This document shows, piece after piece, positions 16,854-25,361 of a DNA stretch of 34,126 bases; positions within the stretch are counted from its first letter, which is position 1, and every line of letters begins with the position of its first letter. Position numbers and translations under genes: made by a program. The notes under the pieces were generated by a model that worked only from the letters and a program-made list of their open reading frames with translations, had not been told where the DNA came from and made no database searches. Origin of the DNA: Pseudomonadota bacterium. GTDB lineage: Bacteria; Pseudomonadota; Alphaproteobacteria; Micropepsales; Micropepsaceae. The stretch spans positions 1 to 34,126 of the forward strand of contig JAFECN010000090.1 of assembly GCA_018242145.1 (NCBI GenBank), read 5' to 3'.

Positions 16854-17279
16854 TCAGATGACGCTGTTATAGACCATCGCGCCCGACGATTGCGGGCGGG
16901 TGGACGGCACGCGCCCATAGCTGCGCTGCGAGGTCTGGCGGCGCTCCACTTCGCGCGCGACCGCCTGGATGATGCCTTCGCTGGCGTTGCGCACGCGGGT
17001 AATCAGGCGCTGATGGCGCGCCAGAAGATCGTTCATCGCCTTGGCGCTGCGAATGAGCCTGTCGCGCAATTCCGGCGCGACATGCTTGAGGACCGCGGCG
17101 TTCACGCCCTGCGCTTCCTTGGAATACTGGATCATCAACTGTTGAAACGGCGTCTCGATGCTGCGGAGCGTTTTGGCATCGCCCTTTTCGAGCGATTTCA
17201 CGTCCGCGGTCAGCGCCTCGCTGATCCGCTCCGTCAGCAGGACAAGGCGTTCGATCTTGGCCTTCGCGCCGTCGCTCAT
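16854..17279 (-). CDS. FlbY/FlgN-like flagellar protein
   Basis: This 141-aa protein is predicted helical and charged: a long helix-rich stretch (LVLLTERISEAL through VAREVERRQTSQ) followed by a short disordered tail ending GAMVYNSVI. Length, helix pattern and its place directly after the rod-binding gene fit the alphaproteobacterial FlbY group, related in form to the FlgN chaperones of hook-junction proteins. No catalytic motif is present. The start overlaps the rod-binding stop by 4 nt (17276-17279). The family call is from context and general shape. Confidence 0.55.
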   Translation of the reverse strand: MSDGAKAKIERLVLLTERISEALTADVKSLEKGDAKTLRSIETPFQQLMIQYSKEAQGVNAAVLKHVAPELRDRLIRSAKAMNDLLARHQRLITRVRNASEGIIQAVAREVERRQTSQRSYGRVPSTRPQSSGAMVYNSVI

Positions 17280-17590
17280 GACCGCATCTCCTGGTGCGCC
17301 AGCAACTGCTTGGTCATCGCCTCCGAAAGGCCGAAGCCACCCTGGGCTTCGATCTGCTTGCTGTATTGATCCAGCATCATCGAGCGGAACATCGCTTCGC
17401 CCTGCCCGCCGCCGAAGGGACCGTCGGTCGAGATGCCCTCGAACATCGAGCCGAGGAATTGCGAGATGAAGACGCCCTCGTACTCCTTCGCGGCCTTGCG
17501 GGCGGCCGCCAGCGTGGAGGCGCTGACCGGCGCCTTGGGCGCGGCCGATTGCGCCAACGCCATCGTGGCCTGGATCGCGGCGTCGCTCAT
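17276..17590 (-). CDS. Rod-binding protein, FlgJ N-terminal domain only
   Basis: This 104-aa protein matches the FlgJ rod-binding domain, which caps and helps assemble the periplasmic flagellar rod. AAKEYEGVFISQFLGSMF (residues 34-51), the FGGGQGEAMFRSMMLDQYSK stretch and GGFGLSEAMTKQLL are characteristic. The peptidoglycan-hydrolase half found in enterobacterial FlgJ is missing, as is usual in alphaproteobacteria, where a separate enzyme opens the wall. It overlaps flgI by 4 nt upstream (17587-17590) and the FlbY-like gene by 4 nt downstream. Confidence 0.85.
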   Translation of the reverse strand: MSDAAIQATMALAQSAAPKAPVSASTLAAARKAAKEYEGVFISQFLGSMFEGISTDGPFGGGQGEAMFRSMMLDQYSKQIEAQGGFGLSEAMTKQLLAHQEMRS

Positions 17591-18720
17591 CCGATCACCT
17601 CGATGTCGGCCTGCAGCGCGCCCGCGGCCTTGATCGCCTGCAGGATCGAGATGATGTCGCGCGGCCCCACGCCCAGCGCGTTCAATCCATCGACAAGCTT
17701 CTGGAGGGACACGCCATCATGCAGCACGGCCATCTTGTTGCCCTTGCCGTCGTCGATCTGGATGTTCGTGCGCGGCACCACCTGCGTCGTGCCGCCCTTG
17801 GAGAACGGCGCGGGCTGGCTGACCATCGGCGTTTCGGTGACCTTGATGGTGAGATTGCCCTGCGCGATGGCCACGGTGGAAATGCGCACATCCGAGCCCA
17901 TGACGATCACGCCGGACTGCTCGTCGATGATGACCTTGGCGGGCTGATCCGGATCGACCTTCAACTGCTCGACATCGTTCAGAAGACCGACGACGCCGTT
18001 GGGATAGGCGGCCGGCACGTTCAGATGCACGGTCGCCGGATCGTTCGCCGTGGCGATATTGCCGCCGAGATAGCGATTGACGGCGGCGGCGATGCGCATC
18101 GCGGTGGTGAGATCCGGATTGTGCAGCGACAGGCGTAACGAGGTTTCCTTGGCAAGGACGAAGCCGGTCTCGCGCTCGATGATCGCGCCGTTGGCGATGC
18201 GCCCTGCCGTCGGAACGCCGCGCGTGACGCTGGCGCCCTGGCCCTGCGCGGAGAAGCCGCCGATCGCGACCGGGCCCTGGCCGAGTGCATAGATCTGCCC
18301 GTCCGCACCGAACAGCGGCGTCACCAGAAGCGTGCCGCCTTGCAGGCTCTTGGCGTCGCCGAGCGCGCTCACAGACACGTCGATCCGCGAACCCTGCGCC
18401 CCGAAGGCCGGAAGATTCGCCGTGACCATCACCGCGGCGGTGTTCTTGGTCTGCATTTGCGCGCCGCGGGTGTTGACACCCATGCGCTCCAGCATGGTCT
18501 GGATGGAAAGCTGGGTGAATGGCGCGTTGCGCAGCGAGTCGCCCGTGCCGTTCAGGCCGACCACGATGCCGTAGCCGACGAGCATGTTGTCGCGCACGCC
18601 CTCGACATCGACGAGATCCTTCACCCGGCTGAAGGCATAGGCCTGCAGGGGCGCGAGGACGAGCACGGCGGATGCGATCGCGGCGGCGATGCGGGCAAGG
18701 ATGGAGCGGCGCTGGGCCAT
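17587..18720 (-). CDS. flgI: FlgI, flagellar P-ring protein
   Basis: This 377-aa FlgI polymerises in the periplasm as the P ring around the rod. A Sec signal peptide ends near ALVLAPLQAYA-type residues (LVLAPLQAYA, residues 20-29). The mature start FSRVKDLVDVEGVRDN, then LVGYGIVVGLNGTGDS, and the C-terminal ALGVGPRDIISILQAIKAAG are strongly conserved in the family. I chose the ATG at 18720 because it begins the signal peptide (MAQRRSILARIAAAI). An upstream in-frame start at 18807 would put 29 odd residues before it. It opens a three-gene operon whose genes overlap by 4 nt. Confidence 0.95.
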   Translation of the reverse strand: MAQRRSILARIAAAIASAVLVLAPLQAYAFSRVKDLVDVEGVRDNMLVGYGIVVGLNGTGDSLRNAPFTQLSIQTMLERMGVNTRGAQMQTKNTAAVMVTANLPAFGAQGSRIDVSVSALGDAKSLQGGTLLVTPLFGADGQIYALGQGPVAIGGFSAQGQGASVTRGVPTAGRIANGAIIERETGFVLAKETSLRLSLHNPDLTTAMRIAAAVNRYLGGNIATANDPATVHLNVPAAYPNGVVGLLNDVEQLKVDPDQPAKVIIDEQSGVIVMGSDVRISTVAIAQGNLTIKVTETPMVSQPAPFSKGGTTQVVPRTNIQIDDGKGNKMAVLHDGVSLQKLVDGLNALGVGPRDIISILQAIKAAGALQADIEVIG

Positions 18721-18953
18721 GAGCGGGTTCTGCTCTTGCTGTTCTTCCGGCTTTCCACCTGCCAGAACCATGCCGCCCGGGAAGAAGAAATAGCTGTTTT
18801 TGAACAATGGCTTAAGTGATTACCAAAAGGTAAAACCGGGTCTCCCGGCAAGAATTTCCCGGCAGGAAAAGGCCGGCTTCGGGTCGCGTGGACAGGGCGG
18901 ACCCCCGACCCTATGGTCCCGCAAATCCCGCAAGAATCGGTGAGGCAAGCCCC

Positions 18954-19712
18954 GTGTCCAGCGCTATCGGCCAACTCGTCATCGTCCGTCACGGCGAGAG
19001 CGAGTGGAACAAGAAGAATCTCTTTACCGGCTGGCGCGACGTGCCGTTGACGGAGCAGGGCCTGGCCGAAGCCCGCGCCGCCGGCCGGCTGATGGCGAGG
19101 GATGGCTTCCAGTTCGACCTGACCTACACCTCGCTGCTGCGCCGGGCGATCCACACGCTGGGGCTGGCGCTGGAAGAGATGGATCAGATGTGGCTGCCGG
19201 TGGAAAAGCACTGGCGGCTGAACGAACGCCACTACGGCGCGCTGCAGGGGATGGACAAGAAGGAAGCGGTGAAGAATTTCGGCGAAGAGCAGGTGCTGAT
19301 CTGGCGCCGCTCCTACGCCACCCCGCCGCCGCCGGTGGATGTGACATCGAAAGACTATCCGAAAGCGGACCGCCGCTATGCGGATCTGAGCGACGCGGAA
19401 ATCCCGCGCAGCGAAAGCCTCAAGGACGTGCTGGCGCGCGTCATGCCCTATTGGGAGAAGACGATCGTTCCGCAACTGGCGAAGGGCAAGAACGTGCTGA
19501 TCGTCGCGCATGGCAATTCGCTGCGCGCGCTGATGAAGCATCTGGAGAACATCGACGACGAGGCCATCACCAAGCTCGATCTTCCCACCGGCGAACCGCG
19601 CGCCTATCGTCTGAACGCGCAGTTCAAGGCCGCCGAAGCGCATTATCTGAACGATCCGGCGGAAATCGCGCGCAAGGCACAGGCGGTCAAAAACCAGACG
19701 GGGAAAGCCTGA
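18954..19712 (+). CDS. gpmA: 2,3-bisphosphoglycerate-dependent phosphoglycerate mutase
   Basis: This enzyme interconverts 3- and 2-phosphoglycerate in glycolysis through a phosphohistidine. At 252 aa it has the normal length. VIVRHGESEWN holds the catalytic histidine near residue 12. LNERHYGALQG gives the acid/base glutamate, and VAHGNSLRALMKHLE the second histidine. The GTG at 18954 has GAGG 8 nt upstream and places the histidine correctly; longer starts add unrelated residues. It leads a rightward operon with envC, whose start overlaps its stop, so a glycolytic gene is tied to cell-wall genes. Confidence 0.93.
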   Translation: MSSAIGQLVIVRHGESEWNKKNLFTGWRDVPLTEQGLAEARAAGRLMARDGFQFDLTYTSLLRRAIHTLGLALEEMDQMWLPVEKHWRLNERHYGALQGMDKKEAVKNFGEEQVLIWRRSYATPPPPVDVTSKDYPKADRRYADLSDAEIPRSESLKDVLARVMPYWEKTIVPQLAKGKNVLIVAHGNSLRALMKHLENIDDEAITKLDLPTGEPRAYRLNAQFKAAEAHYLNDPAEIARKAQAVKNQTGKA

Positions 19713-21007
19713 TCTCGCGGCGCCTTATATATATATGTGCGGCGGCTTTGGCGCTGGGCTTGTGCCCGGCACAGGCCAGGACGCATCACGCGGAAAAGGC
19801 GGCGAAAACTCCGCACCCCAAGGCTCAGTCCGCGCCGCTGCCGGAAGAGCCGCTCGATCTGAGCCATGCCGTGCCGCTCGATCAATATGGAACGCTGCCG
19901 AGCACCAGCGACCGCTACCAAAGCCTGCAAAGCCAGATCCGCAAGACAAAGCCCGCCGTCGAGAGCGCGAAGGCCAAGAGCAAAAATCTGGCGGAAGAAG
20001 CGGCGCGGCTTCGGCAAAAACTCATCGAGACCGCCGCGCGCGTGCAGAAGCTGGAAACCGAAAAGGCCTCGCTGGCTTCCGCCATCGCCGAACTGTCCGT
20101 CGAAGAGCGCCAGATGTCGGCGAGTTTCCAGCGCGACCGCGTGAAGGTGGGCCGCCTGCTTGCCGTTCTGGAGCGGCTCCAACACGACATGCCGCCGGTG
20201 ATCGTTCTGAAGGCGGACGATGCCCTCGGCGCAACCCATGGCGCCATGCTTCTGGGCGCCTCCCTGCCGCGCATTTACGAAGCCGCCGCGGCGCTGTCGC
20301 GGCGGCTCGATGCGTTGCGCAAGACACGGGCCGAGCTTCAGCAGCGGCGCATCGAAAGCGCGCGCAATGCGATTAAACTTTCGCAAGCCCGCACCGAGCT
20401 GAATCAACTTCTCGCGATCAAGGAACGCGAAGCGCAGGCCGCGCAAAGCGTCTATGGCGATCTGCAGGCGCAACTGGATGCCATCGCCGGACAGGCCGCG
20501 GACCTTGGCTCGCTTCTGGCGAAAGTCGCCGCCCTGCGCGCCGCGATGCCGGGCAACCAGAGCGTCGTGGTGGTGGGGCCGCAGAACGACAACGAATTGG
20601 GCCTGCAACGCGGTTCCCTGCGCCGCCCGGTGGTGGGACGCGAACTCGACAGCAGCGACCCGCGCGCGGCGGACCTTTCTCCGGGCGTAAGCTTTCTGAC
20701 CGGCCCCGGCGCGGCGGTCATCGCCCCCGCGGACAGCCAGGTTCTATTTGCCGGGCGTTACCATAAGACCGGGGAAGCCTTGATCCTGGAAATGCCGGGC
20801 GGCTACGATCTTGTTCTTGCGGGCATGGGTCGTTTTGCGGTGAAAACCGGCGATCAATTGCTTGCCGGAGAGCCTGTCGGCGCGATGCCGGCAGGCAGCA
20901 ATGGACGGCTGTATTTCGAAGTGCGGCACAATGGAAAAAGCTTCAGCCCCGCGCCCTGGCTGGAGCCCGGCAGAAAGCCCGATCTGAGGAAAGCGAAAAA
21001 ATCATGA
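19709..21007 (+). CDS. EnvC-like murein hydrolase activator (degenerate LytM domain), probable CTG start
   Basis: This protein of about 432 aa follows the EnvC plan: a signal peptide (ISRRLIYICAAALALG, probably cut after AQA), a long coiled coil (about 60-300) and a C-terminal LytM/M23-like domain. The zinc ligands of active M23 peptidases are absent: YDLVLAGM replaces the Y-x-x-x-x-HL type and RLYFEVRHNG replaces LHFE. It should therefore activate an amidase at division rather than cut peptidoglycan. No ATG, GTG or TTG lies before the signal peptide in frame. The CTG at 19709 overlaps the gpmA stop (CTGA), like the overlaps elsewhere in the window, with GGGGAAAG just before it. Confidence 0.8.
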   Translation: MISRRLIYICAAALALGLCPAQARTHHAEKAAKTPHPKAQSAPLPEEPLDLSHAVPLDQYGTLPSTSDRYQSLQSQIRKTKPAVESAKAKSKNLAEEAARLRQKLIETAARVQKLETEKASLASAIAELSVEERQMSASFQRDRVKVGRLLAVLERLQHDMPPVIVLKADDALGATHGAMLLGASLPRIYEAAAALSRRLDALRKTRAELQQRRIESARNAIKLSQARTELNQLLAIKEREAQAAQSVYGDLQAQLDAIAGQAADLGSLLAKVAALRAAMPGNQSVVVVGPQNDNELGLQRGSLRRPVVGRELDSSDPRAADLSPGVSFLTGPGAAVIAPADSQVLFAGRYHKTGEALILEMPGGYDLVLAGMGRFAVKTGDQLLAGEPVGAMPAGSNGRLYFEVRHNGKSFSPAPWLEPGRKPDLRKAKKS

Positions 21008-22299
21008 AGCGTTATGCGTTTGTCGGTGTCGGAATGATCGCCGGTTTTGCGGCGGCGGCGATGCTTTTTCCCGCGGCCCACAGCGCGTCGGACAATTCCG
21101 CCTACAAGCAGCTCGATCTTTTCGGCGACGCCTTCGAGCGCGTGCAGGCCAACTATGTTCGCCCTGTTTCGGGCACAGAACTGGTGAACGCCGCCATCGA
21201 GGGCATGGTGTCTTCGCTCGATCCGCATTCCAGCTATATGGATGCGAAACAATACGCCGATCTGAAAATCCAGACGACAGGCGAGTTCGCAGGCATCGGC
21301 ATCGAAGTGACGATGGAAGACGGACTGGTGAAGGTCATTTCGCCGATCGACGACACGCCCGCCGCCAAAGCGGGCATCAAGCCGGGCGACTATATCGCCG
21401 CAATCGACAGCACGCCGGTGCAGGGCCTTTCGCTGGGCGACGCGGTGGACCTCATGCGCGGCAAGCCCGGCACCAAGATCAAGCTGACCGTGCTGCGCAA
21501 AGGCGAGAAGAAGCCGTTCCAGCTCACCTTGACCCGCGCAATCGTGCATGTGGCGACGGTGAAATTCCATCGCGACGGCAATATCGGCTACATCCGGCTG
21601 ACCTCGTTCAACGAGGACGCCGCGCCGGGCATCGAGCGCGCGGTGAAATCGCTGCAGCAGCAGATCGGGCCCAATCTCAAAGGCTACGTTCTGGATTTGC
21701 GCAACAATCCGGGCGGACTGCTGGAGCAGGCCGTCGATGTGTCGGACGATTTCCTCCAGAGCGGAACGATCGTTTCCACAAAAGGCCGTCATGCGTCCGA
21801 CGACGCGACCTATTCGGCGCATAGCGGCGACATCACGAACGGCAAGCCGGTGATCGTTCTGGTGAATGGTGGAACGGCGAGCGCCGCCGAGATCGTTGCC
21901 GGAGCCCTGCAGGACGACAAGCGCGCCAAAATCGTGGGCATGCAGTCTTTCGGCAAAGGCTCGGTGCAGACGATCATTCCGCTGAGCCAAGGCGGCGGCG
22001 CGCTGCGCCTGACCACGGCACGCTATTACACGCCGTCGGGCCGCTCGATCCAGGCAGTCGGCATCACACCCGATGTTGCGGTGGCGCAGGGCGACGAGTC
22101 GTCCGTGAAACTGGCGGCGCAGAGCGAAGCCGATCTACCGGACCATCTGGCCAGCGAAGGACCTGCGAAAAAGACGACGCAGATCATCAAGCCCGCGCCG
22201 GGCAAGAAATATGACGACTTCCAGCTTTCCTATGCGCTCGACATGCTGAACGGCAAAAGCACCGTCGCGTTCGTCAAGAGCGCAGCGGTTGCGGACTGA
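21004..22299 (+). CDS. ctpA: S41-family carboxy-terminal processing protease CtpA (copy 1)
   Basis: This 431-aa periplasmic serine protease cuts C-termini of envelope proteins, often peptidoglycan hydrolases. An N-terminal signal/anchor (residues 1-27) precedes a PDZ domain (about 90-165) and the S41 catalytic core. The nucleophile is Ser293 in NGGTASAAEIVAG and the general base is Lys318 in SFGKGSVQTI. LDLRNNPGGLLEQAV (230-244) is typical. The C-terminal tail KKYDDFQLSYALDML recurs in copy 2. The start overlaps the envC stop by 4 nt (ATGA). It sits beside an EnvC-like activator, so it may turn over the same wall machinery. Confidence 0.93.
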   Translation: MKRYAFVGVGMIAGFAAAAMLFPAAHSASDNSAYKQLDLFGDAFERVQANYVRPVSGTELVNAAIEGMVSSLDPHSSYMDAKQYADLKIQTTGEFAGIGIEVTMEDGLVKVISPIDDTPAAKAGIKPGDYIAAIDSTPVQGLSLGDAVDLMRGKPGTKIKLTVLRKGEKKPFQLTLTRAIVHVATVKFHRDGNIGYIRLTSFNEDAAPGIERAVKSLQQQIGPNLKGYVLDLRNNPGGLLEQAVDVSDDFLQSGTIVSTKGRHASDDATYSAHSGDITNGKPVIVLVNGGTASAAEIVAGALQDDKRAKIVGMQSFGKGSVQTIIPLSQGGGALRLTTARYYTPSGRSIQAVGITPDVAVAQGDESSVKLAAQSEADLPDHLASEGPAKKTTQIIKPAPGKKYDDFQLSYALDMLNGKSTVAFVKSAAVAD

Positions 22300-22336
22300 G
22301 CGGCACCAAAACTCCATGGATATTCGAAAGCCTCTT

Positions 22337-23668
22337 ATGAACAACCGCATACCGCTCACCCTTGCCGGCGCAGCCTTCGGGTTTTGTCTGGCCGGGACCT
22401 TCCTGCATTTCGCCTATGGCGCGCAGCAGATGCCGTCGCCCTATAGCGAGCTGGACCGTTTCGGTCAGGCCTTCGCGAAGGTCCGCGCCGATTATGTGGA
22501 GAAGCCCGAAGACAAGCTGCTGATCGAGAATGCCATCGGCGGCATGCTGACCAATCTCGACGCCCATTCGAGCTATTTCGATCCCAAGACCTTCGCCGAC
22601 ATGACGGTGAAGACCGAAGGCGAATATGGCGGCGTCGGCATCGTCATCCAGTCCGACAGCGGAACCATCAAGGCAGTCGCCGTGATGGACGATGCGCCGG
22701 CGAAACGCGCGGGCGTCAAGGCCAACGACACGATCCTGCAGATCGACGGCACGCCCATCACCGGCTTCAAGCTGGACGACGTGCAGAAGAAGATGCGCGG
22801 GCCGAGCGGCACGAAGGTGACGCTGACGATCTCGCGCGCCGGCGTGAAGGAGCCGTTCGACATCAAGCTCGTGCGCGCGCAGGTGCCGGTCGAGCCGGTG
22901 ACGTCCAAGCGCGAAGGCAGCGTCGGCTACATCAAGATTCCGGCCTTCAACGATCACACCGACAGCGGCCTGCAGGCGGCCGTGGCCAAGCTGAAGAAAG
23001 AGATCGGCCCCGGCATCAAGGGCTATATCATCGATCTGCGCGACGATGGCGGCGGCGTTCTGGACCAGGCCATCGCGGTGGCCGACGATTTCCTGAATGG
23101 CGGCGAGATTCTGTCCATGCGCGGACGGCGCCCGGAAGATACGGAGCGTTTCGACGCGCATCCGGGGGACATCACCGGCGGCAAGCCCATCATCGTGCTG
23201 ATCAACGGCGGCACCGCGAGCGCATCGGAAATCGTGTCCGGCGCGCTGCAGGATCACAAGCGCGCGCGCATCGTGGGCACCACGTCCTTCGGCAAGGGTT
23301 CGGTGCAGACGATCATTCCGCTGAACAACGGCGATGACGGCGCGCTGCACATGACCACGGCGCGCTATTACACCCCGTCTGGCCGCACCATTCAGGCCGA
23401 AGGCATCGTGCCCGATGTCGTGGTCTCGCAAGGTGCCGACGAGGACGATCCCTATACCGAGTTCGACCAGCGCGAGGCCAACCTGCCCCATCATCTGGAG
23501 GCGGAAGGGCCCAAGCCCGCCCCGCCGCCGCCCGCGATCCTGCCGCCCAAAGGCAAGAAATTCGACGACTTCCAGCTTTCCTACGCGGTGAGCATGTTGT
23601 CGGGCGGGCCCGTGGTGGCGGATGCCGACCAGCCCGCGAAGCCGGAGCCGAAGAAGCGCGCGAATTAA
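22337..23668 (+). CDS. S41-family carboxy-terminal processing protease (copy 2)
   Basis: This 443-aa paralogue follows the first protease and aligns with it from the signal peptide to the tail. The catalytic Ser295 (NGGTASASEIVSG) and Lys320 (SFGKGSVQTI) are kept, so both copies should be active. LDLR-NNPGG of copy 1 is IDLRDDGGGVLDQA here, and the loop after the active site is two residues longer (NNGDDGALHM). The C-terminus ends in a Lys/Pro-rich tail (AKPEPKKRAN). I chose the ATG at 22337 because GAAAG lies 6 nt before it and it begins a clean signal peptide (MNNRIPLTLAGAAF). An ATG at 22316 has no ribosome site. Confidence 0.9.
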   Translation: MNNRIPLTLAGAAFGFCLAGTFLHFAYGAQQMPSPYSELDRFGQAFAKVRADYVEKPEDKLLIENAIGGMLTNLDAHSSYFDPKTFADMTVKTEGEYGGVGIVIQSDSGTIKAVAVMDDAPAKRAGVKANDTILQIDGTPITGFKLDDVQKKMRGPSGTKVTLTISRAGVKEPFDIKLVRAQVPVEPVTSKREGSVGYIKIPAFNDHTDSGLQAAVAKLKKEIGPGIKGYIIDLRDDGGGVLDQAIAVADDFLNGGEILSMRGRRPEDTERFDAHPGDITGGKPIIVLINGGTASASEIVSGALQDHKRARIVGTTSFGKGSVQTIIPLNNGDDGALHMTTARYYTPSGRTIQAEGIVPDVVVSQGADEDDPYTEFDQREANLPHHLEAEGPKPAPPPPAILPPKGKKFDDFQLSYAVSMLSGGPVVADADQPAKPEPKKRAN

Positions 23669-23704
23669 CCCTCTGGTACCCCGAACCGCGCTATGGAAGC
23701 GGTT

Positions 23705-24847
23705 ATGGCGGCAGCGGAATTAACCGACGGCGAAGACACGCAGGCGCGCAGCTTTCCGCGTGCGTTGATGCTGGCTTGGGCCGCTCTCGCGCTGGTGCTG
23801 CTGGGTGCGCTCGGCTGGACGGCGCTGTTCGGCAAGGCATCGGACGGCGCGCCGGTCGCGGCCTTTGACATCAGCGTTCCGCCGAAGCCCGCCCGCGTCA
23901 CCGCCCGGACGCACCATGCTCCGGCGGGCGATGTGAACAAGATCGGTGCCGGCGCGCAGCCGACGGCGCCTATGCCGGCACAGGGACAAGCCACCCAACT
24001 GCCGCCGTCGCGCGTTCCCGCGAACATCACCAAGCCGATCTATGCCGGGGCCAGCCTTCTTGCCGATCCCGACCTGATCGAAACCACACCGGACGGGCCG
24101 TTGCCGCGCATCGGCGACGACGGACGCAGCCCGATGACGGCCTACGCCCCGCCGGTGCCCAATGTGCAAGGCCCCAGGATCGCCATTGTCGTCACCGGGC
24201 TGGGCGTGAGCGCAAAAGCGACACAGGCGGCGATCGCCAATCTTCCGCCCGCCATCACGCTGGCGTTCCTTCCGTATGCGGACGATGTGCAGCGCTGGGT
24301 GGGCGAGGCGCGCAAGCGCGGCCATGAAGTGCTGCTCGAAGTGCCGATGGAGCCTTACGATTTTCCCGACAGCGATCCGGGGCCGCACACGCTGCGCACG
24401 GGCAATGACGAAGACTCCAATACCGACCGCCTCACCTGGTCGCTGACGCGGTTCACCGGCTATGCGGGCGTGATGAATCTTCTGGGCGGCCGCTTCATGG
24501 CCGACCCCAACGCGCTGGAGCCGGTGATGACGTTTCTGGCGCGGCGCGGGCTTCTGTTCTTCGATGCCGGACCTGCGGGCCGCTCGGCGGCGCCCGATGT
24601 CGCCAAGCGCGTGAGCGCTCCCTATGTGCAATCCGCCGCGAATATCGATGCCATCCAGACCGGCATGGAGATCGATCAGCGGCTTTCGGAGTTGGAAGCG
24701 CGCGCGCGGCTCAACGGTTCGGCTGCGGGCACGGCTTTCGTCTATCCGGTGACCATCGAGCGGCTTTCGGCGTGGGCGCAGGGGCTTTCCGGGCGGGGCT
24801 TTGTTCTGGTGCCCGCTTCCGCCATAGTTTCGACCGGCAACAAATAA
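23705..24847 (+). CDS. Divergent polysaccharide deacetylase (YibQ family)
   Basis: This protein of about 380 aa has an N-terminal membrane segment (ALMLAWAALALVLLGALGWT) and a Pro/Ala-rich linker, then the divergent polysaccharide deacetylase domain from about residue 155 (RIAIVVTGLGVSAKAT). EVLLEVPMEPYDFP, GYAGVMNLLGGRFM and LLFFDAGPAG are family motifs. In E. coli YibQ is encoded directly after EnvC, and here it follows EnvC and the two proteases, which suggests a shared envelope function. The ATG at 23705 has GGAAG ahead of it and is preferred to the ATG at 23693. Confidence 0.85.
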   Translation: MAAAELTDGEDTQARSFPRALMLAWAALALVLLGALGWTALFGKASDGAPVAAFDISVPPKPARVTARTHHAPAGDVNKIGAGAQPTAPMPAQGQATQLPPSRVPANITKPIYAGASLLADPDLIETTPDGPLPRIGDDGRSPMTAYAPPVPNVQGPRIAIVVTGLGVSAKATQAAIANLPPAITLAFLPYADDVQRWVGEARKRGHEVLLEVPMEPYDFPDSDPGPHTLRTGNDEDSNTDRLTWSLTRFTGYAGVMNLLGGRFMADPNALEPVMTFLARRGLLFFDAGPAGRSAAPDVAKRVSAPYVQSAANIDAIQTGMEIDQRLSELEARARLNGSAAGTAFVYPVTIERLSAWAQGLSGRGFVLVPASAIVSTGNK

Positions 24848-24859
24848 CATCGATCGGCA

Positions 24860-25351
24860 ATGTCCCGGCAGACCCACCTTCGCCACGAAGATCTTCCCTA
24901 CCGCCCTTGCGTGGGCGTGATGCTTCTGAACCGGAACGGGCTTGTGTTCGTGGGCAAACGCATCGACCAGACGGTGGAAGGCTGGCAGATGCCGCAAGGC
25001 GGAATCGACGGCAACGAAACGCCGCGGGAAGCCGCGTTGCGCGAACTCCAGGAAGAGATCGGCACCAACAAGGCCGAGTATCTGCGCGAGATGGACGAGT
25101 GGCTGGCTTACGACCTTCCGCAGCATCTTCTGGGCATCGCGCTGCACGGCAAATATCGCGGCCAGCGGCAGAAGTGGATCGCGATGCGATTCACCGGACA
25201 GGACAGCGACATCAACATCGCCACGGAGCATCCGGAATTCGGACATTGGAAATGGCTTGCCATCGAAGCCCTGCCCCGGTTGATCGTTCCGTTCAAGCGC
25301 GACACCTACACCAAGGTGATCGGCGAATTCCGCGATCTCGCGTTCACATGA
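24860..25351 (+). CDS. rppH: RppH-type RNA pyrophosphohydrolase (Nudix)
   Basis: This 163-aa Nudix hydrolase removes pyrophosphate from the 5' end of mRNAs, allowing RNase E-type decay. The Nudix box is complete at residues 47-69 (GGIDGNETPREAALRELQEE, then IGT). The opening YRPCVGVMLLNRNGLVFVGKR, the GWQMPQGG lead-in and the FGHWKWLAIEALPRLIVPFK stretch are typical of RppH/IalA rather than other Nudix enzymes. The gap to the deacetylase is 12 nt, so it is probably read in the same transcript. Confidence 0.93.
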   Translation: MSRQTHLRHEDLPYRPCVGVMLLNRNGLVFVGKRIDQTVEGWQMPQGGIDGNETPREAALRELQEEIGTNKAEYLREMDEWLAYDLPQHLLGIALHGKYRGQRQKWIAMRFTGQDSDINIATEHPEFGHWKWLAIEALPRLIVPFKRDTYTKVIGEFRDLAFT

Positions 25352-25361
25352 TTTTGCCCGC

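Noticed and set aside
18750-18764. Sigma-54-like promoter (TGGC ... GC, read leftward) upstream of flgI
   Set aside because: The -24 half is good (TGGCA) but the -12 half lacks TTGC, and it would leave a very short leader. It is too weak to list as a feature.
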